Source of the DNA: Clostridia bacterium | GTDB lineage: Bacteria > Bacillota > Clostridia > Oscillospirales > Acutalibacteraceae | Assembly: GCA_017397125.1 (NCBI GenBank) | Contig: JAFQKB010000047.1 | Location: 100,732 to 153,366 of the forward strand | Length of the DNA stretch: 52,635 bases | Direction of reading: 5' to 3' | Shown: piece after piece, positions 31,452 to 39,629 of the stretch | How positions within the stretch are numbered: the first letter of the stretch is position 1 | Layout of the letters: every line of letters starts with the position of its first letter | Made by a program: the position numbers and the translations under genes | Notes under the pieces: model-generated | The model's database searches: none | The model's input: only the letters and a program-made list of their open reading frames with translations | What the model was told of the DNA's origin: nothing

Positions 31452-33044
31452 ATGTATTTTAAAAGCTTGGGCGTTATGCTGGATTGCTCTCGCAATGCTG
31501 TTATGAAGGTAGATGAACTTAAGCGCTACATCACCGTATTAAACAAGATGGGCTACAACCAATTTCAGCTCTACACCGAGGAAACCTACGAGGTGGAGGG
31601 CGAGCCCTTCTTCGGTTATCACCGCGGCCGCTACACCGTCGAGGAACTGCAGGAAATCGATGCATTCTGCGCCTCGATTAACGTAGAACTGATTCCCAAC
31701 ATTCAGACGCTTGCTCATCTGTGGTCTGCGTTGCACTGGGATGCCTACGAAAAGATCCGGGATACCGGTGATATTCTATTGGTAGACGATGAGGCTACCT
31801 ACACGTTTATTGAAAACCTGTTCAAATCTTTACGCAAAGCATTCCGCAGCAACAAGGTGCACATTGGTATGGATGAGGCCCACGAGCTGGGCCGTGGCGC
31901 CTATATGGATAAGCACGGTGAGGTGGATCGTAGCGAGATCTTGCTCTCCCACCTCAAACGGGTATGCGCCATCGCAGAGAAGTATGGCTTTGAACCGATG
32001 ATGTGGAGCGATATGTTCTACCGCCTGGCAAACGGCGGCGAGTACTTTGTATCCAACGCCACCTTCAGCCCTGAGATCCGCGAGAAGATCCCGGAGAACC
32101 TGACTCTGGTATACTGGGATTATTACGGCACCAATCGCAAGAACTACGACGGTATGATCAAAGGACACAAGATGCTGTCCGACAAGATCGCTTTTGCCGG
32201 CGGCGCCTGGAAGTGGGCGGGTTTTGCCTCCCACAACACCTATTCCCTGCGTTCCACTAAGGCAGCTATCCCCTCTTGCATCGAAAACGGCATTAAGGAC
32301 GTAATCTTCACCTGCTGGGGCGATAACGGCGCCGAGTGCTCCGCCTGGGCCATCCTCCCCTCTCTGTGCTACGGAGCCTGCCTGGCACAGGGGATCACCA
32401 AAATGGCGGATGTAAAGGCCAAGTTCCAGGAGTGGACCGGCTACAGCTTTGATGATTTTATGATGCTGGATCTGCCGGATCGCCTGAGCGACGATCTCAC
32501 CATCAATCCCTCCAAATACACCCTCTACAACGACTGCTTTATGGGTCTGTTTGACCGCAACATCTCTGAAAAGGATGCCAAGGTGTACGCTACCAACGCC
32601 CGCCGTCTCAAAAACGCCGCCAAGCGCACCGGCGAGTACGCCTATATCTTTGAAAACCTGTCCAATCTCTGCTCCCTGCTGAGCATCAAGGTGGATCTGG
32701 GCATCCGCACCAAGGAGGCCTTTTTCTCCGGCAATATGGACGCTGTAGAAACCATCATCAAGGACTACAATAAGACCATCAAGAAGTTGGAGATCTTCTA
32801 CGATTCCTTTAAGACGCAGTGGTTCAAGGAGAATAAGCCCCATGGCTTTGACGTCCAGGACATTCGCCTGGGCGGCCTGATGATGCGCCTGCGGTCCTGC
32901 CGCGATCGCCTCATTGCTTATACAAAGGGCGAAATCGACGACATTCCCGAACTGCATGACGAAACTCTGGTATTCCGTCTGGATCGTCATATCAACTATA
33001 ACAACTGGGAGCACAGTGTTACCGCCAACCGTATGAACGGCTAA
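31452..33044 (+). CDS. Cytoplasmic GH20-type beta-N-acetylhexosaminidase
   Basis: This 530-residue protein lacks a signal peptide. Residues ~1-330 form a TIM barrel of glycoside hydrolase family 20: MGYNQFQLYTEETYE, LIPNIQTLAHL, VHIGMDEAHELGRG with the catalytic Asp-Glu pair, MMWSDMFYRL and FTCWGDNGAE. GH20 enzymes release terminal beta-linked GlcNAc or GalNAc by substrate-assisted catalysis. The C-terminal ~190 residues are helical. The ATG at 31452 follows AAGGAG; a TTG at 31446 is too close. It lies 20 bp after the ATPase gene and is presumably in the same transcript. That is an odd pairing with an amino-acid-type transporter and hints that the imported ligand might be amino-sugar-linked. 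Confidence 0.87.
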   Translation: MYFKSLGVMLDCSRNAVMKVDELKRYITVLNKMGYNQFQLYTEETYEVEGEPFFGYHRGRYTVEELQEIDAFCASINVELIPNIQTLAHLWSALHWDAYEKIRDTGDILLVDDEATYTFIENLFKSLRKAFRSNKVHIGMDEAHELGRGAYMDKHGEVDRSEILLSHLKRVCAIAEKYGFEPMMWSDMFYRLANGGEYFVSNATFSPEIREKIPENLTLVYWDYYGTNRKNYDGMIKGHKMLSDKIAFAGGAWKWAGFASHNTYSLRSTKAAIPSCIENGIKDVIFTCWGDNGAECSAWAILPSLCYGACLAQGITKMADVKAKFQEWTGYSFDDFMMLDLPDRLSDDLTINPSKYTLYNDCFMGLFDRNISEKDAKVYATNARRLKNAAKRTGEYAYIFENLSNLCSLLSIKVDLGIRTKEAFFSGNMDAVETIIKDYNKTIKKLEIFYDSFKTQWFKENKPHGFDVQDIRLGGLMMRLRSCRDRLIAYTKGEIDDIPELHDETLVFRLDRHINYNNWEHSVTANRMNG

Positions 33045-33055
33045 CATCATAAAAT

Positions 33056-33092
33056 AACGGCGTTGTGTCAGGCATAGACACAACGCCGTTTT
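33056..33092. terminator. Bidirectional terminator between GH20 and hpt
   Basis: A 14-bp perfect stem (33056-33069 with 33077-33090) has T's on the right and A's on the left, between convergent genes. Confidence 0.85.
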
Positions 33093-33094
33093 CA

Positions 33095-33643
33095 TTATTT
33101 CTCGTACACCTCACGCTTGAGAATGCCCACATAAGGCAGCGCACGGTATTTTTCATCATAGTCCAAGCCATAGCCCACCACAAACTCGTCCGGGATGACA
33201 CTGCCCACATAATCCGCCACTAGGTCCACCTCGCGCCGCTCCGGCTTATCCAGCAACGTGCAGGTACGAACACTGTGTACGCCCTTTAGCTTAAGGTACT
33301 TGGTCAGGTGAGACAGGGTGCGACCGCTATCAACAATATCCTCCACAATGACGATATCGCACTGATCCAGATCCTTGCGCAGCAGGTCCAAAATGATATT
33401 GATGCTGCCGGTGGTTTCGGTGCCAGCGCCGTAAGAGGAGACCCGCATAAAGTCGATCTCCACCGGCACGGTAATCTTTTTCATCAGCTCGCCCATAAAC
33501 ACCACCGAGCCCTTAAGTATGCACAGCAATACCAACCGCTTATCCGAACCGCTGTAATCCCGATCCAGTTCGGCCGCAATGCGGGTGATGATGGTATCCA
33601 GTTCCTTTTCCGACAGCAGAATACGCTCTAAATCCTTATGCAT
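33095..33643 (-). CDS. hpt: Hypoxanthine phosphoribosyltransferase
   Basis: This 182-residue cytoplasmic purine-salvage enzyme converts hypoxanthine or guanine with PRPP to IMP or GMP. The PRPP loop IVIVEDIVDSGRT and the upstream LLCILKGSVVFMGEL and VSSYGAGTETTG segments are diagnostic. It ends with the usual DYDEKYRALPYVGIL. The ATG at 33643 follows GGAGAAGG and gives the standard length; the longer in-frame extension has no matching family sequence. It is divergent from galE and has its own promoter. Confidence 0.96.
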   Translation of the reverse strand: MHKDLERILLSEKELDTIITRIAAELDRDYSGSDKRLVLLCILKGSVVFMGELMKKITVPVEIDFMRVSSYGAGTETTGSINIILDLLRKDLDQCDIVIVEDIVDSGRTLSHLTKYLKLKGVHSVRTCTLLDKPERREVDLVADYVGSVIPDEFVVGYGLDYDEKYRALPYVGILKREVYEK

Positions 33644-33751
33644 AATCCTTCTCCTTCTATCTTTTATTTCCACAGATTTGTGGGATAGACATCTCGTTCG
33701 GCAAGCTCCGCCAGGGCGACGGCGCAGTACACACGGATTATTTCTCCATAC

Positions 33752-33780
33752 ATTATACGCCAACTGTTTGCAAAAGGCAA
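33752..33780 (-). promoter_or_regulatory. Promoter of hpt
   Basis: Minus-strand TTGCCT (33780-33775), 17 bp, then TATAAT (33757-33752). The leader is long, about 100 nt. Confidence 0.65.
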
Positions 33781-33796
33781 GTAATATGATGGATTT

Positions 33797-33813
33797 TTGT
33801 AGCATCGCTGCAA
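33797..33813. promoter_or_regulatory. Palindromic operator-like site between hpt and galE promoters
   Basis: TTGTAGC-ATC-GCTGCAA is a 7-bp inverted repeat with one mismatch, lying between the two divergent promoters. It resembles a dimeric repressor site, but no regulator gene is adjacent. Confidence 0.3.
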
Positions 33814-33846
33814 CAAATTGCTATGGTGCTGACTAAAAAATTTGCG

Positions 33847-33852
33847 TATAAT
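33847..33852 (+). promoter_or_regulatory. -10 element of galE
   Basis: Perfect TATAAT; no convincing -35 is seen at 16-18 bp. Confidence 0.5.
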
Positions 33853-33893
33853 ATATACGATGTTATGAGGACTCACTTTTAGGGGGAACGGAT

Positions 33894-34910
33894 ATGGCCA
33901 TTTTGATCACCGGCGGCTGCGGATACATCGGCAGCCATACCTGCGTAGAGATGCTGAGCGCTGGCTACGACATTGTGGTAATGGACAATTATTATAACTC
34001 TAAGCCCGAGGCACTGGTGCGCATCAAAGAGCTGTCCGGTAAGGATTTTCCGTTCTATGAGTGCGACATTCGTGATGCCGAGGGTCTGCGCCGCATCTTC
34101 CGCGAGAACAAGATCGAGGCGGTCATCCATTTCGCCGGCCTCAAGGCAGTGGGCGAGTCGGTGCGCATCCCCTTGGCCTATTACGACAACAACGTAGGCG
34201 GCACCGTGGTGCTGTGTCAGGTTATGGCCGAGATGGGCTGCAAGCGGATGATCTTCTCCTCTTCCGCCACCGTATACGGCACCGGCAACCCTTCCCCGCT
34301 TAAAGAAGATATGCCCACCGGCGCCGTCACCAACCCCTACGGCCGCACCAAGCATATGATCGAGGGCATTCTGCAGGACCTGTGCGTATCTGACCCAGAG
34401 TGGTCTGTAATTCTGCTGCGCTACTTCACCCCCATCGGTGCCCACGAGAGCGGCCGCATCGGCGAGGATCCCAACGGCATCCCCAACAATCTGATGCCCT
34501 ACATCTCCCAGGTGGCCATCGGCAAGCTGCCCCGACTGTCCGTATTCGGCAACGATTACGACACCCCGGACGGCACCGGCGTGCGGGATTATATCCACGT
34601 AGTGGACCTGGCCTGCGGCCACGTCAGGGCTGTAGACTACGCTCTGACACACACCGGCGCACAAGCCATCAATCTGGGCACTGGCAACGGCTGCAGTGTC
34701 CTGGATCTGGTCAACGCCTTTGTTACCGCCAACCAAGTGGAGGTTCCCTACGTCATTGCGCCCCGTCGCCCCGGTGACGTGGCTGTGTGCTATTCCGATC
34801 CCACTAAGGCTGGCGAGCTGCTGGGCTGGACCGCCAACAGGGATCTGACGGATATGTGCCGCGATACCTGGCGCTGGCAGAACCAAAACCCCAGAGGCTA
34901 CGATAACTAA
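33894..34910 (+). CDS. galE: UDP-glucose 4-epimerase
   Basis: This 338-residue SDR enzyme interconverts UDP-glucose and UDP-galactose (some also UDP-GlcNAc/GalNAc). The NAD Rossmann start is ILITGGCGYIGSHTCVEML. MDNYYNSKPEAL binds the nucleotide, HFAGLKAVGESV and FSSSATVYG are conserved strands, and NPYGRTKHMIE holds the catalytic Tyr-x-x-x-Lys. YFTPIGAHESGRIGEDPNGIPNN is close to classic GalE (which usually has YFNPxGAH; here Thr replaces Asn). AGGGGGAAC precedes the ATG. It stands alone between its promoter and a terminator. Confidence 0.95.
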   Translation: MAILITGGCGYIGSHTCVEMLSAGYDIVVMDNYYNSKPEALVRIKELSGKDFPFYECDIRDAEGLRRIFRENKIEAVIHFAGLKAVGESVRIPLAYYDNNVGGTVVLCQVMAEMGCKRMIFSSSATVYGTGNPSPLKEDMPTGAVTNPYGRTKHMIEGILQDLCVSDPEWSVILLRYFTPIGAHESGRIGEDPNGIPNNLMPYISQVAIGKLPRLSVFGNDYDTPDGTGVRDYIHVVDLACGHVRAVDYALTHTGAQAINLGTGNGCSVLDLVNAFVTANQVEVPYVIAPRRPGDVAVCYSDPTKAGELLGWTANRDLTDMCRDTWRWQNQNPRGYDN

Positions 34911-34928
34911 ATCTTATTACAGAATGGC

Positions 34929-34960
34929 AAAGGCTCGGGCAACCCGCCCGAGCCTTTTTT
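34929..34960 (+). terminator. Terminator of galE
   Basis: A 12-bp stem (34929-34940 with 34946-34957) runs into a T tract. Confidence 0.85.
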
Positions 34961-35005
34961 GTTTTAGGCCCAATAAAAAGCCCTACACGATCCTTTAAAT
35001 AATTA

Positions 35006-35034
35006 TTGCATTTTTGCAAATTTTTTGTTATTAT
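35006..35034 (+). promoter_or_regulatory. Promoter of the first orphan sugar-binding lipoprotein gene
   Basis: TTGCAT (35006-35011), 17 bp, then TATTAT (35029-35034). TGCA-TTTT-TGCA overlaps the -35. No AraC-like direct repeat is present here, unlike the paralogue at 37875. Confidence 0.55.
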
Positions 35035-35081
35035 GAAAGATGGAGTAGATAATACTCTAAAAAATTTAAGGAGGAAACTCG

Positions 35082-36785
35082 ATGAGATCAAACAAAGCAT
35101 TAGTTCGGTCAACCCTCACCTCGTTGTTGGCTTGTTTGTTGGTTGCTGCTATGCTGTTGACCTCTGCTTGCGGCAAAAAGCCGGAGCCGGACACTTCCCT
35201 GCCCGGCGATGTAAGCACTGGCACCACCGACAACAGCGACAGCACCACCGACACCAGCGGCGACAGCACCACCGACGCTTCCGGCATCGATCCCACCGGC
35301 TCTAGCACGGGCGATGCAGTCAGCGACGGCACCGACACTACCGCTGATCCCATCGACAGCGACGCCACTGTTACGGATAACACTGTAACAAACAACGTTG
35401 ACGATACGGGCTCCGGTAGCAAAACCGCAGGTGGAAGTACCACCAGCAATACCACCAAGACCAGTAAGACTAGCAAAACCAGCAAGACAAGCAGCAGCGG
35501 TATTATCGTCACCAAACCCTCCACAAGCAGAAGCACCCACACAACCGCATCCACAACCCAGAAACCACCGGATCCCACCCGCAAGGAGAAGATACTGTCT
35601 CTGTTTGACGACTCTATGAGCGGCAAGACGGTCTCTTTCCTGATTCACTTTGTGGCCCATAGCGACACAAACAAGCTCCAGCAAATGTACGACGAGACCG
35701 GCGTCAAGATCAAGTTCCTGATTGCAGAATACGGCTCCCTTGGCACCCGTTTGTCTGCTATGATCAACGCCAACGCCTCTCCCGACGTGGTCTATTTCAG
35801 CCCCGAGCAGTACGCCCCCACGGTCAACAAGGGCGTTATGACGGATATAAACAAATACGACATCGATCTGTCCCTTGAGATGTTTGACCAGCAGCTGATG
35901 GATATTTTCACCTGGGAGGGTAAGCAATACGGTATTGCTACCAAAAACAGTAACGATGCCATCTTTACCGTCCTGTTCTACAACAAGGCTGTTTTCGACC
36001 GGGTCGGCGCCACCGACCCCGGCACCCTCTGGAAACAGGGCAAGTGGAACTGGGACACCTTTGTATCCTGTGCCCAGGCGGTTAACAACCCCGCCAACGG
36101 TGTATGGGGCTGCGAGCTGTACGATTCCTCCGTATACCTTTGCTCCGGCGGTGTCAGCATCATCACCATGGGCGACGGCGTTATCACCAACAATCTGTCC
36201 GACCAGCGCATCCTGAACGCCTGGACCTTCATTAACAAGCTGCACCATGAATACAAGGTTACCACCGGACTGGCGGGAGCTGACGTGAACTTCTCCACCG
36301 GCAAGAGCATCATGATGATGGGCGAAAGCTGGATGTGGGGCGCCAACGAGCCCGTAGCTCAGACAAAGGATGAATGGGGCGTTGTCCCGGCACCCCTGGC
36401 CCCCGGCGTAAAGCCTTCCGCCATCGTCACCCCCCGCGGCGCTTGCGTTCCGATCGGTGCCCGCAACCCGGAGATGGGTTTGGCGGCCTATACCTACTGG
36501 ACCAGCAACGACACCTATACCGATGAAGTAGAGCTGGAAGTGGACAAGGAGCTCTGCCCCTATCTGGATAAGGGCGCTCTGAAAAACTTCTACTCCGACC
36601 TCTGGGAGCTGCCCAAGATCGCTGACCTCTCCTACGGCGTGATCGAGTACGGCGGAGAATACACACGCTGGCAGTTCAGCTTTGACATATTCCAGGCGGG
36701 TATGTCCGGCATCAACTCCACCATAGACAAATGGAAGAGCGTCATCGACGTGTGCATCAAGCGCATTATGACCGAGTTCTCCTAA
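35082..36785 (+). CDS. Orphan sugar-binding lipoprotein A (tandem paralogue)
   Basis: This 567-residue protein has a signal peptide ending AMLLTSAC-GK (Cys30). A ~135-residue Thr/Ser/Asp-rich tether follows (LPGDVSTGTTDN, then TSKTSKTSKTSSSG), and from ~170 a family-1 binding protein. The binding domain has NANASPDVVYFSPEQYAP, KQGKWNWDTFVSCAQAV, FATGKS-like STGKSIMMMGESWMWG and GACVPIGARNPEMGLAAY. It is about 65% identical by eye to the gene at 37875 across the binding domain, down to the shared C-terminus VCIKRIMTEFS. No permease or ATPase is adjacent. It may feed a distant transporter or act as a surface glycan sensor. Confidence 0.85.
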   Translation: MRSNKALVRSTLTSLLACLLVAAMLLTSACGKKPEPDTSLPGDVSTGTTDNSDSTTDTSGDSTTDASGIDPTGSSTGDAVSDGTDTTADPIDSDATVTDNTVTNNVDDTGSGSKTAGGSTTSNTTKTSKTSKTSKTSSSGIIVTKPSTSRSTHTTASTTQKPPDPTRKEKILSLFDDSMSGKTVSFLIHFVAHSDTNKLQQMYDETGVKIKFLIAEYGSLGTRLSAMINANASPDVVYFSPEQYAPTVNKGVMTDINKYDIDLSLEMFDQQLMDIFTWEGKQYGIATKNSNDAIFTVLFYNKAVFDRVGATDPGTLWKQGKWNWDTFVSCAQAVNNPANGVWGCELYDSSVYLCSGGVSIITMGDGVITNNLSDQRILNAWTFINKLHHEYKVTTGLAGADVNFSTGKSIMMMGESWMWGANEPVAQTKDEWGVVPAPLAPGVKPSAIVTPRGACVPIGARNPEMGLAAYTYWTSNDTYTDEVELEVDKELCPYLDKGALKNFYSDLWELPKIADLSYGVIEYGGEYTRWQFSFDIFQAGMSGINSTIDKWKSVIDVCIKRIMTEFS

Positions 36786-36806
36786 TTCCATCCTAAACGA
36801 CAATAC

Positions 36807-36847
36807 AGCCCCGCGGCAGACACTCTGCCGCGGGGCTACTGCTATTT
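36807..36847. terminator. Repeated terminator, copy 1
   Basis: A perfect 14-bp stem AGCCCCGCGGCAGA (36807-36820) / TCTGCCGCGGGGCT (36824-36837), loop CAC, then a T-containing tail. It lies between convergent genes. Near-identical hairpins are at 39591 and 40683. Confidence 0.75.
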
Positions 36848-36865
36848 TATAAGATAATGTATCCG

Positions 36866-37672
36866 TCACGTGCGCGGGCGAACAGAGGACGGTGTCCGCC
36901 CCACTATGCTGCGATAGGTCCGCGAGAACTGCCCTACCCCATCAAACCCACAGGCATAACACACCTCGGTCACAGACATACCCCGCAGCAGCAGCGGCGT
37001 TGCCTTTTCGCACCGCACCGAGTTGAGATACGTAACAAAGCTCTGCCCGGTCACCTCATGAAACTTTCGCGAAAAATAGTAACGACTCAATCCCGCCACC
37101 ATCGCCGCATCGTCGAGAGATATACGCTGTGCATAATCGGACCGCAGATAACGGATCGCTTTTTTGATGCTGTCCGCAGCGGGGTCGGACTCTAAGATGC
37201 AGTCGCTGAGCCGGTAATTGTCGTACAGATATACCAGCAGATTAAGCACAGCAGAACGGATATGAGGCACCTTGAGCGGCACGTCCGATTGAAAACGGTT
37301 CGTTACTTCTCCAGCTAGCCGCAACGCCAGTGCATCCTGCTGTATCCAAGGACGCAGCCGGATACTCTCCGGCTCAAAGCCGTTTTCTGTCAAAAAGGAT
37401 GCATCCACGATCAGGCACTCGTGTGACATACCGGCACGATCCGCCACGTCGTGCAACTCGTTGGGGTTAACCAGGATCATATCGCCGGCCTTTGGAGAGT
37501 AGGTTTCGCCGGAGATGCGCACGCCGGCTGCATCGTTGTGGAATATCAGTATCTCCAGATGCTCGTGCCAATGGTAGGTGCTGAAATCCATCCGGCTCTC
37601 TTCGTAACAAGGATTGTATACAAAGGGAAGCTGTGGCAGTTTATATATATGGTGCTCGTAGTTTCCGTTCAC
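36866..37672 (-). CDS. AraC-family regulator with cupin-type sensor
   Basis: This 268-residue regulator has an N-terminal AraC arm/cupin (DFSTYHWHEHLEILIFH, SPKAGDMILVNPNELHDV). The C-terminal double helix-turn-helix has ISLDDAAMVAGLSRYYFSRKF and MSVTEVCYACGFDGVGQFSR, then TYRSIVGRTPSSVR. The start is taken as the GTG at 37672, because AAGGAGGA lies 7 bp upstream; an ATG 11 codons earlier would place this ribosome site inside the gene. It is divergent from the binding protein at 37875, whose promoter carries a 21-bp-spaced direct repeat, so direct activation of that gene is likely. Confidence 0.9.
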   Translation of the reverse strand: MNGNYEHHIYKLPQLPFVYNPCYEESRMDFSTYHWHEHLEILIFHNDAAGVRISGETYSPKAGDMILVNPNELHDVADRAGMSHECLIVDASFLTENGFEPESIRLRPWIQQDALALRLAGEVTNRFQSDVPLKVPHIRSAVLNLLVYLYDNYRLSDCILESDPAADSIKKAIRYLRSDYAQRISLDDAAMVAGLSRYYFSRKFHEVTGQSFVTYLNSVRCEKATPLLLRGMSVTEVCYACGFDGVGQFSRTYRSIVGRTPSSVRPRT

Positions 37673-37740
37673 GCCAGTTCCTCCTTGAAACACAATCAAT
37701 CGCAAAAAAACTCAAATAGCAGGCGCTTTTTTTTGCACAA

Positions 37741-37772
37741 AAAGCAAGATACGTTAACAATAGAGCAAGATA
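37741..37772 (+). promoter_or_regulatory. Direct-repeat operator, probable AraC-type activator site
   Basis: AAAGCAAGATA (37741-37751) and AGAGCAAGATA (37762-37772) are spaced 21 bp start to start, two helical turns. The second ends 4 bp before the -35. This is the classic geometry of AraC-family activator half-sites. Confidence 0.65.
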
Positions 37773-37776
37773 GACC

Positions 37777-37805
37777 TTGCCCATCGCCTAATAAAATAAT
37801 ACAAT
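37777..37805 (+). promoter_or_regulatory. Promoter of sugar-binding lipoprotein B
   Basis: TTGCCC (37777-37782), 17 bp, then TACAAT (37800-37805), directly downstream of the direct repeat. Confidence 0.65.
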
Positions 37806-37874
37806 AAGAATAGGAATTTTGCAAGACGAAATTCTTTTCAGCTAACGTGGATAAAGTGTAAGGAGTGAAACCGT

Positions 37875-39569
37875 ATGAAAACCACAAAAAAAGTACGATC
37901 CACCCTATCCTTGCTGCTGGTCTTTTTGGTAACAGTTTCTTTACTGCTGACCACCGCCTGCGGCAAGGAAAAGCCGGACACCTCTACTCCGGTCACCCCA
38001 GGTGATGTCAGCACCGATGTGAGCAACGACCCGGACAACTCCGACCACACCACGGACGTTTCCGGTGACACTACCGACATGTCCGCTGACACTACGGACG
38101 TTTCCGGCGACACCACCGCTGTGTCCGGCGACACCACCGCTGTGTCCGGCGACACCACCGGGACCACCGGCAGTAGCAACAAGACCACCAAACCCAGTGG
38201 TAACAAGACCACTAAACCCAGTGACAACAACACCACAAAGCCTAGTGGCAACAACACCACCAAGCCCGGCCCCGGAATTCTGAATACCACCAGTAAAACA
38301 ACTACGAGCAAAACCAATTCCACAACCGGTACCGCTGTAGGACCCACGATTGACAAATCCGTGAAAGAAAAGGTTCTGTCGCTGTTCAACGATTCTATGA
38401 AAGGAAAGACGGTCAGTTTTCTGATTCATTATATGGTACCTACCGAAAGCGACAAATTGACTAAATTGTACGAGGAGACCGGCGTTAAGATCAAATATCA
38501 GTTTGCGGAATATGAGACCTTTGGCGTCCGCCTCTCCGCTCTGATCAACGCTAGCGCTTCTCCCGATGTAGCCTATTTCCGGTCCGAGCAATATGCTCCT
38601 ATGGTCAATAAAGGTCTGGTCATAGACCTTAAGGAAACGGACTTCAATCTGGACCTGGACATCTTCGATACCGAATTGATGGACCTTTTCACCTGGAATG
38701 GTAAGCGTCTCGGTCTGGCCACCAAAAACAGCGCCGACGGCAACTTCACCGTGTGCTACTACAACAAGGCCATCTTTGACCGCATGGGTGCCACGGACCC
38801 CGGCACCCTGTGGCAGCAGGGTAAGTGGAATTGGGACACCTTCCTGCAGTGTGCGCAGGCGGTGAACGATCCTGCTGCCGGACGTTGGGGCTGCGAGATG
38901 TACGACTCCAGCGTATTCCTCTGCTCTGGCGGTGTAGGCATTATCTCTATGGGTGACGGATTCATCAAGAACAATCTGTCCGATCCCCGCATCATCGATG
39001 CTTGGACCTTTATCAACAAGCTGCACCATGAGTATAAGGTTACTACCGGTCTGGTCGGCGCAGAAGAGAATTTCGCCACCGGCAAGAGCGTTATGCTGAT
39101 CGGCGAAAGCTGGATGTGGGGCACCTCAAATCCCATCGCCACCACCAAGGATAAATGGGGCGTTGTGCCGGCTCCCTGTGCCCCCGGTGTGACCCCATCC
39201 GCCATCATCAACCCCCGTGGCGCCTGCGTTCCCATCGGCGCCCGCAATCCGGAGGCCGGTTTAGCAGCATACGTCTATTGGTCCAGCAACGATACCTTTG
39301 AGCCGGAGAAAGAACCGGAGGAAATCGATCGAGAACTCTATCCTCACTATGACAACGATATGCTCGATGCCTTCTATGCATCTCTGTGGGATATGCCTAA
39401 GATCCCCGATCTGTCTGCCAGTATTATCGAATATGGCGGAGAATACAGCCGCTGGGATTTTAGCTATGACATATTCCTGTCTGGTATGTCCGGCATCAAC
39501 TCCACCATGAACAAATGGAAGGGTGCCATCGATGTGTGCATCAAGCGCATTATGACCGAGTTTTCTTGA
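37875..39569 (+). CDS. Orphan sugar-binding lipoprotein B (tandem paralogue)
   Basis: This 564-residue protein has a signal peptide ending LLLTTAC-GK (Cys29). Its tether is made of two repeat types, VSGDTTA units and NKTTKPSG/NNTTKPSG units. From ~165 there is a family-1 binding domain with NASASPDVAYFRSEQYAP, QQGKWNWDTFLQCAQAV, ATGKSVMLIGESWMWG and GACVPIGARNPEAGLAAY. It is a clear paralogue of the protein at 35082, but the tethers have diverged almost completely. AAGGAGTG precedes the ATG. It is controlled from a promoter facing the AraC gene. No transporter components are adjacent. Confidence 0.86.
   Translation: MKTTKKVRSTLSLLLVFLVTVSLLLTTACGKEKPDTSTPVTPGDVSTDVSNDPDNSDHTTDVSGDTTDMSADTTDVSGDTTAVSGDTTAVSGDTTGTTGSSNKTTKPSGNKTTKPSDNNTTKPSGNNTTKPGPGILNTTSKTTTSKTNSTTGTAVGPTIDKSVKEKVLSLFNDSMKGKTVSFLIHYMVPTESDKLTKLYEETGVKIKYQFAEYETFGVRLSALINASASPDVAYFRSEQYAPMVNKGLVIDLKETDFNLDLDIFDTELMDLFTWNGKRLGLATKNSADGNFTVCYYNKAIFDRMGATDPGTLWQQGKWNWDTFLQCAQAVNDPAAGRWGCEMYDSSVFLCSGGVGIISMGDGFIKNNLSDPRIIDAWTFINKLHHEYKVTTGLVGAEENFATGKSVMLIGESWMWGTSNPIATTKDKWGVVPAPCAPGVTPSAIINPRGACVPIGARNPEAGLAAYVYWSSNDTFEPEKEPEEIDRELYPHYDNDMLDAFYASLWDMPKIPDLSASIIEYGGEYSRWDFSYDIFLSGMSGINSTMNKWKGAIDVCIKRIMTEFS
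38055..38163 (+). repeat. 21-bp tandem repeat encoding D-T-T-x-V-S-G in the lipoprotein tether
   Basis: Five 7-residue units occur, the last two or three nearly identical at DNA level (GTGTCCGGCGACACCACC). This points to recent slippage expansion of the surface tether. Confidence 0.75.
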
Positions 39570-39586
39570 TTCAATTGCATTAAGCA

Positions 39587-39625
39587 AAACAGCCCCGCGG
39601 TAGACATTCTGCCGCGGGGCTGTTT
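39587..39625. terminator. Repeated terminator, copy 2
   Basis: A stem AGCCCCGCGGTAGA (39591-39604) / TCTGCCGCGGGGCT (39608-39621) with one G-T pair, extended by AAAC/GTTT. It lies between convergent lipoprotein and XRE genes. Confidence 0.85.
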
Positions 39626-39629
39626 GTGT

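Noticed and set aside
35109-36869. A 586-codon minus-strand frame opposite lipoprotein A
   Set aside because: Shadow of a real gene with clear lipobox and paralogue; crosses the terminator.
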